Shown: positions 7,655 through 15,156 of the stretch, piece after piece
Layout: each line of letters starts with the position of its first letter
How positions within the stretch are numbered: the stretch's first letter is position 1
Assembly (NCBI GenBank): GCA_038200435.1
Contig: JBBPXY010000085.1
Span: 1 to 26,456, forward strand
DNA length: 26,456 bases
Direction: 5' to 3'
Source of the DNA: JBBPXY01 sp038200435
GTDB taxonomy: Bacteria > Actinomycetota > Thermoleophilia > Solirubrobacterales > Solirubrobacteraceae
The notes under the pieces: generated by a model
Told to the model about the DNA's origin: nothing
Databases searched by the model: none
Seen by the model: the letters and a program-made list of their open reading frames with translations, nothing else
Translations under genes and position numbers: made by a program

Positions 7655-10118
7655 CCCGCGTGCGTGAGCCCTGGCGCAGCGTCGTCGTCGACTTGGTCAC
7701 CCGAAGCACATCGGCGCGGCAGAAGCGGTCGGGCACCCACTGCTTGCGGCTGAAGAGCGAGGCCTGATCGGAGAAGAACGGCGAGCTCGGGTTGGTCGAC
7801 TGCGAGTAGGTGAGGATGGTCCGCGCGTCGGGGCAGTGCGAGTTGTGCCACGTGACGGCCTGCACGAACGAGGAGCCGTCCTCCGGTTCGGAGAACCCCT
7901 TGCCCGCCCTGAACGGCGCGTATATCGCGTTGAACTGACCGTTCGGGTCGGCCGTGCCGCCGTGTATCGGGATCCGGCGCCCGCGGCGCGTCACCCGCTG
8001 CACGGAGCCGACGGTCGCGTCGAGTGGGATGTTCGCCCCCCGTAGGTCGGCGATCGCGTCGCCGAGGGCCGTACGCACCATCGGGTCGTTCGTGTTCAGC
8101 GTGTGCGGGGTGTGCACGGCGTCGGAGGCTGAGAATGGGTCGGAGAACGGGGACGGCGTGGCCGCCGATGCGTGCGTCCAGAAGCGGCGGAAGAGGATCG
8201 CCCCGCGTGAGCCCACGTTCTCATGCAGGTCCCAGTGTGCGAGCACGTCGCACGCGTTGCCGGTCGCTTGCGGAGGTCCGGACGAAGTCGGCGCGCTGCC
8301 GGCGAAGGATTTGCACATGCCAACCAGCGCATTCCGCGTGAGCTCGCCCGCGTACTGGCGATCGGAGAAGACCATGTTCTGCATGTCCTGCCGGGTGAAG
8401 CCGGCCTTCCCGCGGTGGTCGGACCCGTCTACGCGAGCCTGGGTCATGATCAGCCCGATGCGGGTGCGCAGGCTGCGCGGCGTCGCCTCGTCGCCGATGA
8501 TGCGCGCAAAGCCGGTCAGCGGCTGGTGCGGGTTCGACAGCCAGTAGGAGTCGTTGGAGTTCGTCACGTAGTCCGAGCGGTAGAGCGCCGGCAGGTGCTT
8601 GGGACCGAAGATCCCCGGCGCGGCTGCGTCGGAGTCGTTATCCCAGTTGCACGACGAGCGCGACCCGTCGAGCACCGGTAGGCCGAGGAGCCGGAAGGTC
8701 GCCGTGCCGACGGCGGTGTTGCACGCCTGGGCCTTCGCGTTGCTCACGTTGGGCACCGCGCCGATGTCGGCGTAGAGCGCGTGGCCGGCTCGGTCGGACA
8801 CGATCGTGTTGACCCACGGGATGCCCTGGTACTTCTTGAGGATGCGGAGCTCCTGCGGGGCCGACTGGGCGCGGTTCGTGTCGAGGAAGTGGTTGAAGAT
8901 CCGGAAGTTGTCGGCGTTGACGTCGCGCAGCGCGAACGCGGTCGTGGGCGTCCACGGCAGCGGAGTACCGACCAGCGAGTTGAAGATGGCGCCGAAGCGC
9001 GAGGAGTAGAGCGTGCGGGTCATCGGCTTGAGCGTCCCGCTCTCCTTGGAGAGCACCGTGACCTTGCGGCTGGTCATCTTCAGCGTCTTGGTGTCGTACA
9101 CGTAGGAGGTCGGTGAGCCCGGCACCAGGGTCAGCTGGTAGGGCGTGAAGCGGAAGGCGGTCGAAACCGTGTGGCTCCACGCCATCGACTTCGTGTGGCC
9201 GATAAGGACGATCGGCACGCCGAAGAGGGAGACTCCGGATACATCCAACTTCCCCGGGATCGTGAGGTGCGCCTGGTAGAAGCGCTCGGTGCCCTTCCAC
9301 GGGAAGTGCGGGTTACCCAGGAGTACCCCGTGCTTGTGATCGCGCGATCCCTTGCGGCCGATCGCCACGGCGTTGGAGCCGATGGTCTTGAGTGGGAGCT
9401 TGCGAGCCAGCCCCTCAGCCGTCTGCTGGTTCGAGAGCTTCTTCGGCCCGAGGATGCCGTCGAGCGGCGGGGTCGGCGGCTTGGCCTGCGCGATGCCGGG
9501 AATGGCCACGTCGCCGCTGGCGAGCAGCACCAGCTGGTAGAGGCGGCGGTAGGCAACCTTCTCGGTGATCGGACGCACCCAGGCCCTCCCGCGGCAGCTC
9601 TTGTCGGGGACACCCTTGGAGCCGCCGACATCGTGCAGGTAGCGGTTCCAGCCGGCGACGTAGCCCCTCACTCCGTCGCGCACCTCCTGCTTGGGACCGT
9701 TGGGCGCCTTGCGGGCGAGCAGCTGCTCGATCTTCTTGCTGTCGCCGATCTGCCTCCAGAAGAAGTCCGAGTCGAGGTTGTTCGTGTCCACCCCGTTGCC
9801 ACGCTGCGCATAGGTGCCGCCGGGGCCGAAGTACTGGGCGCGTTGCCCGTTGACGGTCACGTAGTCGTCCGCCATCACGCACAGGTTGTCCTGGGCGAAC
9901 GCATAGCCGTAGCCATAGCCGAGCCCCGCGTAGCTGCGCGCCTCTATGTTCGGGATGCCGTGCGGAGTCCTGCGGATCACGGCGTGGAGCGAGCGGTCGG
10001 GGTGATGGGCGGCCTGCTTGGCAGCCGGTGGGCGGCCGATGGCTGGCACGGCCAGGGCGACGGCGGCGACGAGAAAGGCAGCCAGCAGTGCCGCGGTCAG
10101 GCTTCTACGCGCTCTCAC
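7623..10118 (-). CDS. Exported penicillin acylase-family Ntn hydrolase
   Basis: The product has 831 residues with a GTG start at 10118 and an N-terminal signal peptide (LTAALLAAFLVAAVALAVPAIG). The alpha-chain region has HGIPNIEA and GYGYAFAQDNLC. The expected autocatalytic cleavage point is GSNA at residues 247-250, with Ser248 becoming the beta-chain N-terminal nucleophile. It is followed by LLGNPHFPW and WSHTVSTAF (conserved His), then a long beta chain with VTNSNDSYWLSNP. This is the layout of periplasmic or secreted acylases: penicillin G acylases, acyl-homoserine-lactone acylases and aculeacin/lipopeptide acylases. Which amide it cleaves cannot be read from the sequence; signal quenching or lipopeptide deacylation are possible. 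It ends inside the epimerase gene (32-base convergent overlap). Confidence 0.92.
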   Translation of the reverse strand: MRARRSLTAALLAAFLVAAVALAVPAIGRPPAAKQAAHHPDRSLHAVIRRTPHGIPNIEARSYAGLGYGYGYAFAQDNLCVMADDYVTVNGQRAQYFGPGGTYAQRGNGVDTNNLDSDFFWRQIGDSKKIEQLLARKAPNGPKQEVRDGVRGYVAGWNRYLHDVGGSKGVPDKSCRGRAWVRPITEKVAYRRLYQLVLLASGDVAIPGIAQAKPPTPPLDGILGPKKLSNQQTAEGLARKLPLKTIGSNAVAIGRKGSRDHKHGVLLGNPHFPWKGTERFYQAHLTIPGKLDVSGVSLFGVPIVLIGHTKSMAWSHTVSTAFRFTPYQLTLVPGSPTSYVYDTKTLKMTSRKVTVLSKESGTLKPMTRTLYSSRFGAIFNSLVGTPLPWTPTTAFALRDVNADNFRIFNHFLDTNRAQSAPQELRILKKYQGIPWVNTIVSDRAGHALYADIGAVPNVSNAKAQACNTAVGTATFRLLGLPVLDGSRSSCNWDNDSDAAAPGIFGPKHLPALYRSDYVTNSNDSYWLSNPHQPLTGFARIIGDEATPRSLRTRIGLIMTQARVDGSDHRGKAGFTRQDMQNMVFSDRQYAGELTRNALVGMCKSFAGSAPTSSGPPQATGNACDVLAHWDLHENVGSRGAILFRRFWTHASAATPSPFSDPFSASDAVHTPHTLNTNDPMVRTALGDAIADLRGANIPLDATVGSVQRVTRRGRRIPIHGGTADPNGQFNAIYAPFRAGKGFSEPEDGSSFVQAVTWHNSHCPDARTILTYSQSTNPSSPFFSDQASLFSRKQWVPDRFCRADVLRVTKSTTTLRQGSRTRVTHPRRRPHH

Positions 10119-10252
10119 CGGTCAGAGACTAGAAGATGGTGCGTGGCGGTGCGCCGTCAGGGCGATGGGCGCTTACGCTGCGGTTAGCTCAGCTCTAGGA
10201 AGGAGACCGGGTGACCAGCGCCGCGGGAAGCTCGCTCGCGGCCCAGGATTCG

Positions 10253-10299
10253 CGAGTGGCGAGTTGCCCTCGCTATGCGGCGCGTCAACTCGCCACTCG
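10253..10299. repeat. Inverted repeat with 14-bp perfect arms (possible diverged relative of the heptamer hairpins)
   Basis: CGAGTGGCGAGTTG (10253-10266) and CAACTCGCCACTCG (10286-10299) are perfectly complementary around a 19-base loop. The layout parallels the hairpin elements near 15.0 and 17.5 kb: arms based on a GTGG-containing heptamer (GTGGCGA here, GTGGACA there), and a GC-rich centre that on the minus strand reads GCGCCG, loop, CG, GGGC, AC in both. The kinship is inference from this resemblance. Confidence 0.75.
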
Positions 10300-10317
10300 A
10301 GCGCCGGCGAGGCCGAT

Positions 10318-10395
10318 CGGGCGGGTGGCAGTGGTCCTACTGCCGATTTTCGCGTAAGCGAAAACGGGTCAGGGACCTCTGATAGGACCCGCCCG
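10318..10395. ncRNA. Candidate structured RNA or cloverleaf-like DNA element
   Basis: Four nested stems can be drawn. The outer stem is CGGGCGGGT (10318-10326) with ACCCGCCCG (10387-10395), nine perfect pairs. Inside it are GGCAGT/ACTGCC (10327-10332 with 10339-10344), TTTTCGC/GCGAAAA (10347-10353 with 10358-10364) closed by the loop GTAA, and GGTC/GACC (10367-10370 with 10374-10377). GTAA is a GNRA-type tetraloop only on the plus strand. The loop bases GGTCCTA (10333-10339) are also complementary to TAGGACC (10383-10389), so a rival fold exists. It matches no RNA family I know. It could instead be a palindromic DNA repeat; strand and transcription are unknown. Confidence 0.35.
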
Positions 10396-10425
10396 CAGAC
10401 ACGCTCGACCCGCGCGCCTCGAGAG

Positions 10426-11202
10426 CTAAGAAGAAGCGCGCTTAGTGGCGACGATCGCCACGTAGTGCAAAGGCTTGCCGGAGATCGAGAGCCGGTGCTG
10501 GTAGCGGCGGCGCGCGCGCTCCTCCATCGCTCCGCTGGCGAGCATCTCGGTGATCATCCGGTGAAAGCCCGTCTCGTCGGAGTGACCGAGGAAGTCTTCC
10601 TTGATGGTGAAGGCGACCCACCCGCCGGGCTCGATGAGCCCGAACGCGCCCTCGAATGCGGCCGTCGGCATGTCGTCGAACCCGAGCGTGGCGACGGTCG
10701 TCATGCAGTTGAGGTCGGTCAGCCGCTCACGAGCCTCGTCGGCGAGGTCCGTCAGGTCCTCGACGAGGTAGTCCTCGTAGACGTCGGGACGGTCGCGCCG
10801 GGCGCCTTCGGCGGCCTCGGGGATGATGTCGATCCCCACGATCGCGCCTATGCCCAGTGCGTCGAGCTCCTCGCCCACCATGCCGTTGCCGGCTCCGACG
10901 TCGAGCGCTCGCAGGTCCTGCGGGTCGATGCCGGCGCGACGGACCTGCTCGCCCAGGAGACCGGCGACCACTTGGGGGGACTGGCAATGCAGGTGATCGC
11001 GGAAGATCCGCTCGTAGAGCCCCGGGATCGCGTAGATCTCGTGGTAGTCGTGGAAGCGGATGCGGCGGCGGTCGCCGTCCTCACCCACCTCACACCATTC
11101 GGCGTCCTGGTCCGGGTGGTCGCCGTCGAGCTCCGGGAACGAGACGAAGAGCGGCTCGGAGTCCGTGTCAGCGGCCTCGCCGGTGCCGGCGCGAACGCTC
11201 AC
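10426..11202 (-). CDS. SAM-dependent class I methyltransferase
   Basis: The product has 258 residues from a GTG at 11202. After an acidic N-terminal region of about 45 residues comes RFHDYHEIYAIPGLYERIF. The SAM-binding core follows: motif I LRALDVGAGNGMVGEEL at about residues 98-113, GIDIIPEA with the ribose-binding acidic residue near 124-126, and LIEPGGWVAFTIKEDFL as the post-motif strand. It resembles the Methyltransf_11/25 group that includes Williams-Beuren-like proteins. The substrate is unknown. It is transcribed alone on the minus strand, divergent from the S4 protein gene with 127 bases between, and followed by the inverted-repeat-rich gap. Confidence 0.85.
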   Translation of the reverse strand: MSVRAGTGEAADTDSEPLFVSFPELDGDHPDQDAEWCEVGEDGDRRRIRFHDYHEIYAIPGLYERIFRDHLHCQSPQVVAGLLGEQVRRAGIDPQDLRALDVGAGNGMVGEELDALGIGAIVGIDIIPEAAEGARRDRPDVYEDYLVEDLTDLADEARERLTDLNCMTTVATLGFDDMPTAAFEGAFGLIEPGGWVAFTIKEDFLGHSDETGFHRMITEMLASGAMEERARRRYQHRLSISGKPLHYVAIVATKRASS

Positions 11203-11329
11203 GAACCCGTCATTCCATAAGACGACCGGTCGGCCGCCAGCTCAAGGGAGGCCGGAGAAGTCGTGTGCATGTGCAACGAGATAATAGCCGAGTGACCCCG
11301 CCGGCCTACTCGGGCATCATCCAGTAGCC

Positions 11330-11590
11330 GTGCGTGAAGTCCCCATCCGCGAGGAGACGATCCGGCTCGGTCAGCTCTTGAAACTGGCCGGTCTGGCCGA
11401 TTCCGGAGCCGAGGCCAAGGCGCTACTACAAGAGGGAGCTGTGCAGGTGGACGGCGCGGTCGAGACGCGTCGCGGCGCTCAGTTGCGCGCCGGTGCGACC
11501 GTGTCGCTCGGCGATGAATCGGTACGAGTGACCCGATCGGAGGACATCGCCTCCGCGTACCCCACCATGCGCCCGCGCTCCACGTCGTAG
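11330..11590 (+). CDS. Small S4-domain RNA-binding protein
   Basis: The product has 86 residues from a GTG at 11330. TIRLGQLLKLAGLADSGAEA followed by KALLQEGAVQVDGAVETRRG and GATVSLGDESVRV is an S4 domain occupying residues about 10-68, as in YbcJ/YaaA-type free S4 proteins that bind structured RNA, often rRNA. The last 17 residues (SEDIASAYPTMRPRSTS) do not look like part of the domain. They are encoded where the gene overlaps the convergent desaturase by 112 bases. GATAAT at 11280-11285 could be a -10 element, but no good -35 is seen. Confidence 0.85.
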   Translation: MREVPIREETIRLGQLLKLAGLADSGAEAKALLQEGAVQVDGAVETRRGAQLRAGATVSLGDESVRVTRSEDIASAYPTMRPRSTS

Positions 11591-12570
11591 AGCTTGAGGC
11601 GCAGGGTGCGCATGCCGTCCATGAGGCTCAGAGTGGGCACGTCGTGGAAGATCGGGTTCTCGTCATGGGCGCGCTGCAGGTTGTAGTTCGGGATACGCGC
11701 GCTCAGGTGGTGCACGTGGTGCAGGCCGATGTTGCCCGAGAAGAACTGGAGCACCTTCGGCAGCTTCAGATAGGACGCGCCCTGAAGGGCCGCGTCGGCG
11801 TAGGTCCAGTTATCGGCGTTCTCCCAGTACACGTCCTCGAACTGGTGCTGGACGTAGAAGAGCCAGATGCCAGCCGCGCCGCCGAACATGATCGTCGGCA
11901 CCTGCACGAGCAGGTAGTCCTGCCAGCCCATGAGGTAGACGAGGCCGCCCACCAGCACGGCGAGCGCGAGGTTGGTGAGGATCACGCTGCGCTTGATGCG
12001 CGGGCGCGCCGAGCGCGAGTACAGGCGTGGCTGCACCACCAGCGAGTAGATCGGTCCGATGCCGAAGAGGATCAGCGGGTTGCGAATCAGCCGGTAGAGC
12101 CGGCGGCCCTTGGCGGGCAGGGCGCGGTACTCCGCGACGGTCATCGTCGGCACGTCACCGATGCCGCGGCGATCGAGGTCGCCCGACGTCGCGTGATGGA
12201 TCGCGTGGTTGTGGCGCCAACTCGCGAAGTTCGAGAACACGAAGAGACCGAAGAAGACGCCGAACCAGTTGTTCGCGCGCTTGGTCGGCATGAACGACCC
12301 GTGCGTGCAGTCGTGGAAGAGGATGTAGGTGCGCACGAGGAAGCCGGCGGCGGGCACGGCGATCGCCAGCGTCAGGACATAGGAGACGTCGAGCGAGAGG
12401 TACATGAGCACCGACAGCGCGATGTACGGCACGACCGACGTCGCGATGTCGAGCATGCTGCGCCCGACGTGCGGCTTGGCGTAAGGCGCCATGGCCTCCC
12501 GCCAGAAGGGCTTCTCGGGCGCGGACTTGGCCTTCGGGGCGGCCAGGGCCGCCGGAACTGTCGTGCTCAT
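11479..12570 (-). CDS. Membrane fatty acid desaturase, omega-6 (delta-12) type
   Basis: The product has 363 residues. The ATG at 12570 is preceded by AGGAGA at ideal distance, so the longer frame to 12693 is rejected. The three histidine clusters that hold the di-iron site are HDCTH (residues 86-90), HNHAIHH (120-126) and HHVHH (284-288). Hydrophobic helices flank them (SVVPYIALSVLMYLSL, LTLAIAVPAAGFLV, SVILTNLALAVLVGGLVYLM). The GLHHVHHLSARIPNYNLQRAH block is characteristic of acyl-lipid omega-6/delta-12 desaturases. It would introduce a double bond into membrane acyl chains using reduced ferredoxin. The last 36 codons are antisense to the S4 gene; the polar tail after YDVERGRMVGY looks like a late addition. 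Confidence 0.9.
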   Translation of the reverse strand: MSTTVPAALAAPKAKSAPEKPFWREAMAPYAKPHVGRSMLDIATSVVPYIALSVLMYLSLDVSYVLTLAIAVPAAGFLVRTYILFHDCTHGSFMPTKRANNWFGVFFGLFVFSNFASWRHNHAIHHATSGDLDRRGIGDVPTMTVAEYRALPAKGRRLYRLIRNPLILFGIGPIYSLVVQPRLYSRSARPRIKRSVILTNLALAVLVGGLVYLMGWQDYLLVQVPTIMFGGAAGIWLFYVQHQFEDVYWENADNWTYADAALQGASYLKLPKVLQFFSGNIGLHHVHHLSARIPNYNLQRAHDENPIFHDVPTLSLMDGMRTLRLKLYDVERGRMVGYAEAMSSDRVTRTDSSPSDTVAPARN

Positions 12571-12704
12571 CGTTCTCCTGCCGGGTTCGCGTTGGGCTTC
12601 CTCAGCCACGGTCAAGCGCGGCAGCGATGGGCCCATCCTAGTCTCGATCGCCGACGGGAGTACCCGGTGGGAGACGATGCCAACCGTATTCACACACGGG
12701 CCGC

Positions 12705-12724
12705 GCCCCCGTACGTACGGGGGC
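12705..12724. terminator. 20-bp perfect palindrome just after the alpha/beta-hydrolase stop codon
   Basis: GCCCCCGTACGTACGGGGGC is a perfect palindrome that directly abuts the hydrolase stop codon (12725-12727, minus strand). It can form a GC-rich hairpin in the transcript and may end transcription before the desaturase gene, although no T-run follows. As uninterrupted dyad symmetry it could also be a protein-binding site. Confidence 0.4.
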
Positions 12725-14962
12725 TCAGCGGTGCGGAGCCACTCGCAGCGTGTGGTGACCCGAGGAGACGAGCAGGGAGGCCGTCCCCCGCCGCAGCCTG
12801 ACGATCTGCGCGGGATGACCGTCCACGGAGACCGAGACGCGGCGCCCGGCGACGTGGTTCAGCGCCAGGCGCAGGGAGCGATCCGCCACGACCGTGACGT
12901 TCAGCGCCTTGCCGCGGGCCACCACGAGGCGCGCGCGGCGCAGGTCGGCGCTGAGCGCCAAGGCGCCGGTCGCGCTGACCTCGAGCGCGTTGGCGAGGCT
13001 CACGAACGGTGTGCGCGCGGGGACCGTCTGGGTGAGCTCTGCCAGGGTGCGGCCCGTGGGGCCGCCCTCGTCGACCGTCCGGTCGGTGCGGGCGGACGCG
13101 CCGGGAGAATCGAGCCGGTGGCTGATCGCCCGCGAGGTGACGGTGACCTGCGCGGTCGCTCCCGCCGCCGAACGCACCCCGCGCAGCCAGTAGGCGCCGT
13201 CGTAGCGCACGCCGACTCTGGGCATGTCGCCCCCGGGCCGGGTCCAGGTCACGATGCCGGGATCGCGCACCCGCCGGTGGGCACCGAAGAAGCCGAAGAG
13301 CCGGGGCAGCGTGTCGTAGATCGACGAGTACTCGTGGATCTTCGTCTTGTACACGAGCAGCGTCGCGTCGTAGCCGTCGGCCGACAACTTGCCGTAGAGG
13401 GAGCGGGCGTCCTTCGCACCGGTGTCGAGATCCTCCTCCGCGCTCATCTCGAACCACGGCAGATTGCGCAGGTTGGCGTGCAGGGGGATCGAGTCGGTGC
13501 CCTCGGCCGGCGCGACCGCCGCGAAGAGGTCGGGATGGTGCATCGCCACGTTGTTGGTCCCGTAGCCGCCCATGGAATGACCCATCAGGTAGATCCGGTC
13601 GGCGTCGATCCGGTAGCGCTTCGAGACGTCGCGAATCACTTCGAGCACGTCGAGGTCACCCTGGCCCTTGTAGAAGTAGTCGCCGCGCCCGAGCGGGGTC
13701 GCGACGATGTATCCGCGCTTGTCGGCTGTGTCGATCAGCCCCACCGGGTTGTGGAAGGCCTCGTCGGGGAGCCCGGTGAAGCCGTGGAGGTAGACGATCA
13801 GCGGCCACCGGCCGTGCGATGCGGGATAGCGCGCGGGCACGTGCATCCCGTAGTACTGGCGCCGCCCCGTGTAAAGGAAGGTCTGGTTGGCGCCCTCGCT
13901 GGCCGAACCGCCCGAGGGCGTGCCGGCGGCGCCAGCCTCCTTGTGGATGCCGTCGCCTTGGAAGAGCCGTGATTCGAAGACGCGGGAGAGATCACCGGTG
14001 ACGGCCGGCGGCTGGGCGACCCGCACGACCGCGCCCTGGAGGATGCGTGGCTCGACCGCGGCCGTGTCGCCGCCGACCGAGCCCGAGGCCAAGTCGTCGC
14101 CCTGACGCAACTCGTCGAATGTCCAGGGCCTGTCGCGGGCGAAGAGAAGGTCCCACACGTTCGTCGGCGAGGTAGAGCCTCGGCTGCCGGGGGCGGTCGC
14201 TGTCGCGTTGCCGGCCGGCACCGTCCAGTAGCGGCTCCTAGCTTTGGGATCGCTCAGTCCGGCACCGCCCCCGAGGGTCCAGCTGGCTCGTGGCAAGAGA
14301 TTCAGGGGAATGCGAGCCTCGGTCACGTGATTGCCGGTGCGCACACTCACGCGCCGTTCGCGCCGCTTGCGGCGAGCCAGTGCGCCGCCGGTGCCCCAGA
14401 CCGTCAGGGCCGAGCTCCAGCGCGAGGACAATCGGGCGTTGTGCGGCCACGCAACCGCGCTCGGCGTGGCGCCCTGCGGGGCGAAGGTCAGCGTGGCGAT
14501 CTGCGCATCGCGCCGCGGCATGGAGTTCCACGCGAAGCGGACGTAGAGGTAGCGGCCCTCAACGGCGAGCCTCACCTCGGCGAGATCGGCCGTCCCCTCC
14601 GGGTATCGCTTGGCGTCTTGGGGCAGCTGGTAGTCGCCGTTGTGCGTGGAGCGGTGCGTACCGAACAGGTCGTACGTCTCGGCGAGGTAGACGTCGCGCT
14701 GCATGAAGCCCGGGTCGATCGGACCGGGCTTGGTGAAGTAGTCCGTGCGGTGCTTGCCGTCGGTGTTGGCTCCCTGGGCCTGATGGATCCCGTTCGTGTA
14801 GATCCATTCGCGCTGCCCGCGGCTGTAGGCGCCCGTGCGAAAGACGCCGGTCGGAGCACCGCGCCACTTGTGCCAGCGCGGGGCGGCCTGCGCGGGCGCG
14901 GCAAAGGCGAGCAAGAGTGAGGCAGCAGCGAACAGGAGCAGCCGGCGGGCGAGCGGGAGCAC
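12725..14962 (-). CDS. Exported alpha/beta-hydrolase (prolyl-oligopeptidase/esterase-like) with N-terminal beta domain
   Basis: The product has 745 residues from a GTG at 14962. The frame is open to 15139 but that extension would translate the repeat element, so it is rejected. A signal peptide (LARRLLLFAAASLLLAFAAPAQA) comes first. Residues about 28-330 are beta-rich (LAEVRLAVEGRYLYVRFAWN), resembling glucodextranase-type or carbohydrate-binding domains. The catalytic domain follows with LIVYLHGFTGLPDEAF (oxyanion region), RIYLMGHSMGGYGTNN (nucleophile Ser463), MSAEEDLDTGAKD (probable acid region near 510) and KTKIHEYSS (candidate His543). About 150 C-terminal residues form a further beta-rich domain. 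The likely activity is extracellular esterase or peptidase; the substrate is unknown. Confidence 0.85.
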   Translation of the reverse strand: MLPLARRLLLFAAASLLLAFAAPAQAAPRWHKWRGAPTGVFRTGAYSRGQREWIYTNGIHQAQGANTDGKHRTDYFTKPGPIDPGFMQRDVYLAETYDLFGTHRSTHNGDYQLPQDAKRYPEGTADLAEVRLAVEGRYLYVRFAWNSMPRRDAQIATLTFAPQGATPSAVAWPHNARLSSRWSSALTVWGTGGALARRKRRERRVSVRTGNHVTEARIPLNLLPRASWTLGGGAGLSDPKARSRYWTVPAGNATATAPGSRGSTSPTNVWDLLFARDRPWTFDELRQGDDLASGSVGGDTAAVEPRILQGAVVRVAQPPAVTGDLSRVFESRLFQGDGIHKEAGAAGTPSGGSASEGANQTFLYTGRRQYYGMHVPARYPASHGRWPLIVYLHGFTGLPDEAFHNPVGLIDTADKRGYIVATPLGRGDYFYKGQGDLDVLEVIRDVSKRYRIDADRIYLMGHSMGGYGTNNVAMHHPDLFAAVAPAEGTDSIPLHANLRNLPWFEMSAEEDLDTGAKDARSLYGKLSADGYDATLLVYKTKIHEYSSIYDTLPRLFGFFGAHRRVRDPGIVTWTRPGGDMPRVGVRYDGAYWLRGVRSAAGATAQVTVTSRAISHRLDSPGASARTDRTVDEGGPTGRTLAELTQTVPARTPFVSLANALEVSATGALALSADLRRARLVVARGKALNVTVVADRSLRLALNHVAGRRVSVSVDGHPAQIVRLRRGTASLLVSSGHHTLRVAPHR

Positions 14963-14985
14963 GAGACGAGTGTCGCACTTCCCGA

Positions 14986-15074
14986 GTGGACAGTCGACAG
15001 TGGACAGTGGACAGTGCTCTGTCCCTAGCCCTGTCCACTGTGAGCCCGGCGAAGCCGGCGCACTGTCCACTGTC
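14986..15074. repeat. Heptamer hairpin element, copy A
   Basis: Four tandem heptamers (GTGGACA, one variant GTCGACA) occupy 14986-15013. GACAGTGGACAGTGC (15003-15017) is perfectly complementary to GCACTGTCCACTGTC (15060-15074). The 42-base interior contains CCGGC-GAA-GCCGG. Bases 15028-15074 are identical to 17559-17605 in copy B (47 bases). Copy A lies in the 194-base divergent spacer between the alpha/beta-hydrolase and the nitrilase. Both genes' frames stay open through it, which can mislead start calling. Confidence 0.9.
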
Positions 15075-15156
15075 TGGACCGCTGGGCCAAACTCCGTCTC
15101 CGCATCTTGGACACCGGGCCACCCCGGAAAGCCCCGCAACCGCCGACAATGCTCGT

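Larger units (their letters stand above)
10119..10425. other. 307-base gene-poor intergenic region rich in inverted repeats
   Basis: This gap lies between the acylase start and the methyltransferase stop, both on the minus strand. It holds a 14-bp-arm inverted repeat (10253-10299) and a four-stem structure (10318-10395), listed separately. On the plus strand a consensus AAGGAG (10200-10205) is followed after five bases by a GTG at 10211 and 48 codons to a TAA at 10355-10357. The frame runs through the inverted repeat and ends in the loop of a hairpin, so its coding status is doubtful. No tRNA or other known RNA is recognised. Confidence 0.6.

Noticed and set aside
10176..10215. tRNA-like D-arm sequence (GGTTAGCTCAGC)
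   Set aside because: No anticodon arm, no T-arm GTTCGA and no acceptor stem at the required spacing.
11263..11295. Ten-codon frame (MCMCNEIIAE) upstream of the S4 gene
   Set aside because: Very short, only a weak GGAG before it, and no sign of a leader-peptide control of the S4 gene.
12491..13972. Plus-strand open frame of 493 codons antisense to the alpha/beta-hydrolase
   Set aside because: No recognisable domain; the minus strand carries the GHSMGG nucleophile motif and a signal peptide.
14986..15074. CRISPR array
   Set aside because: The repeats are tandem heptamers without spacers, arranged as a hairpin; no cas genes nearby.
14963..15139. N-terminal extension of the alpha/beta-hydrolase
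   Set aside because: It would translate the hairpin repeat, and the signal peptide begins at 14962.
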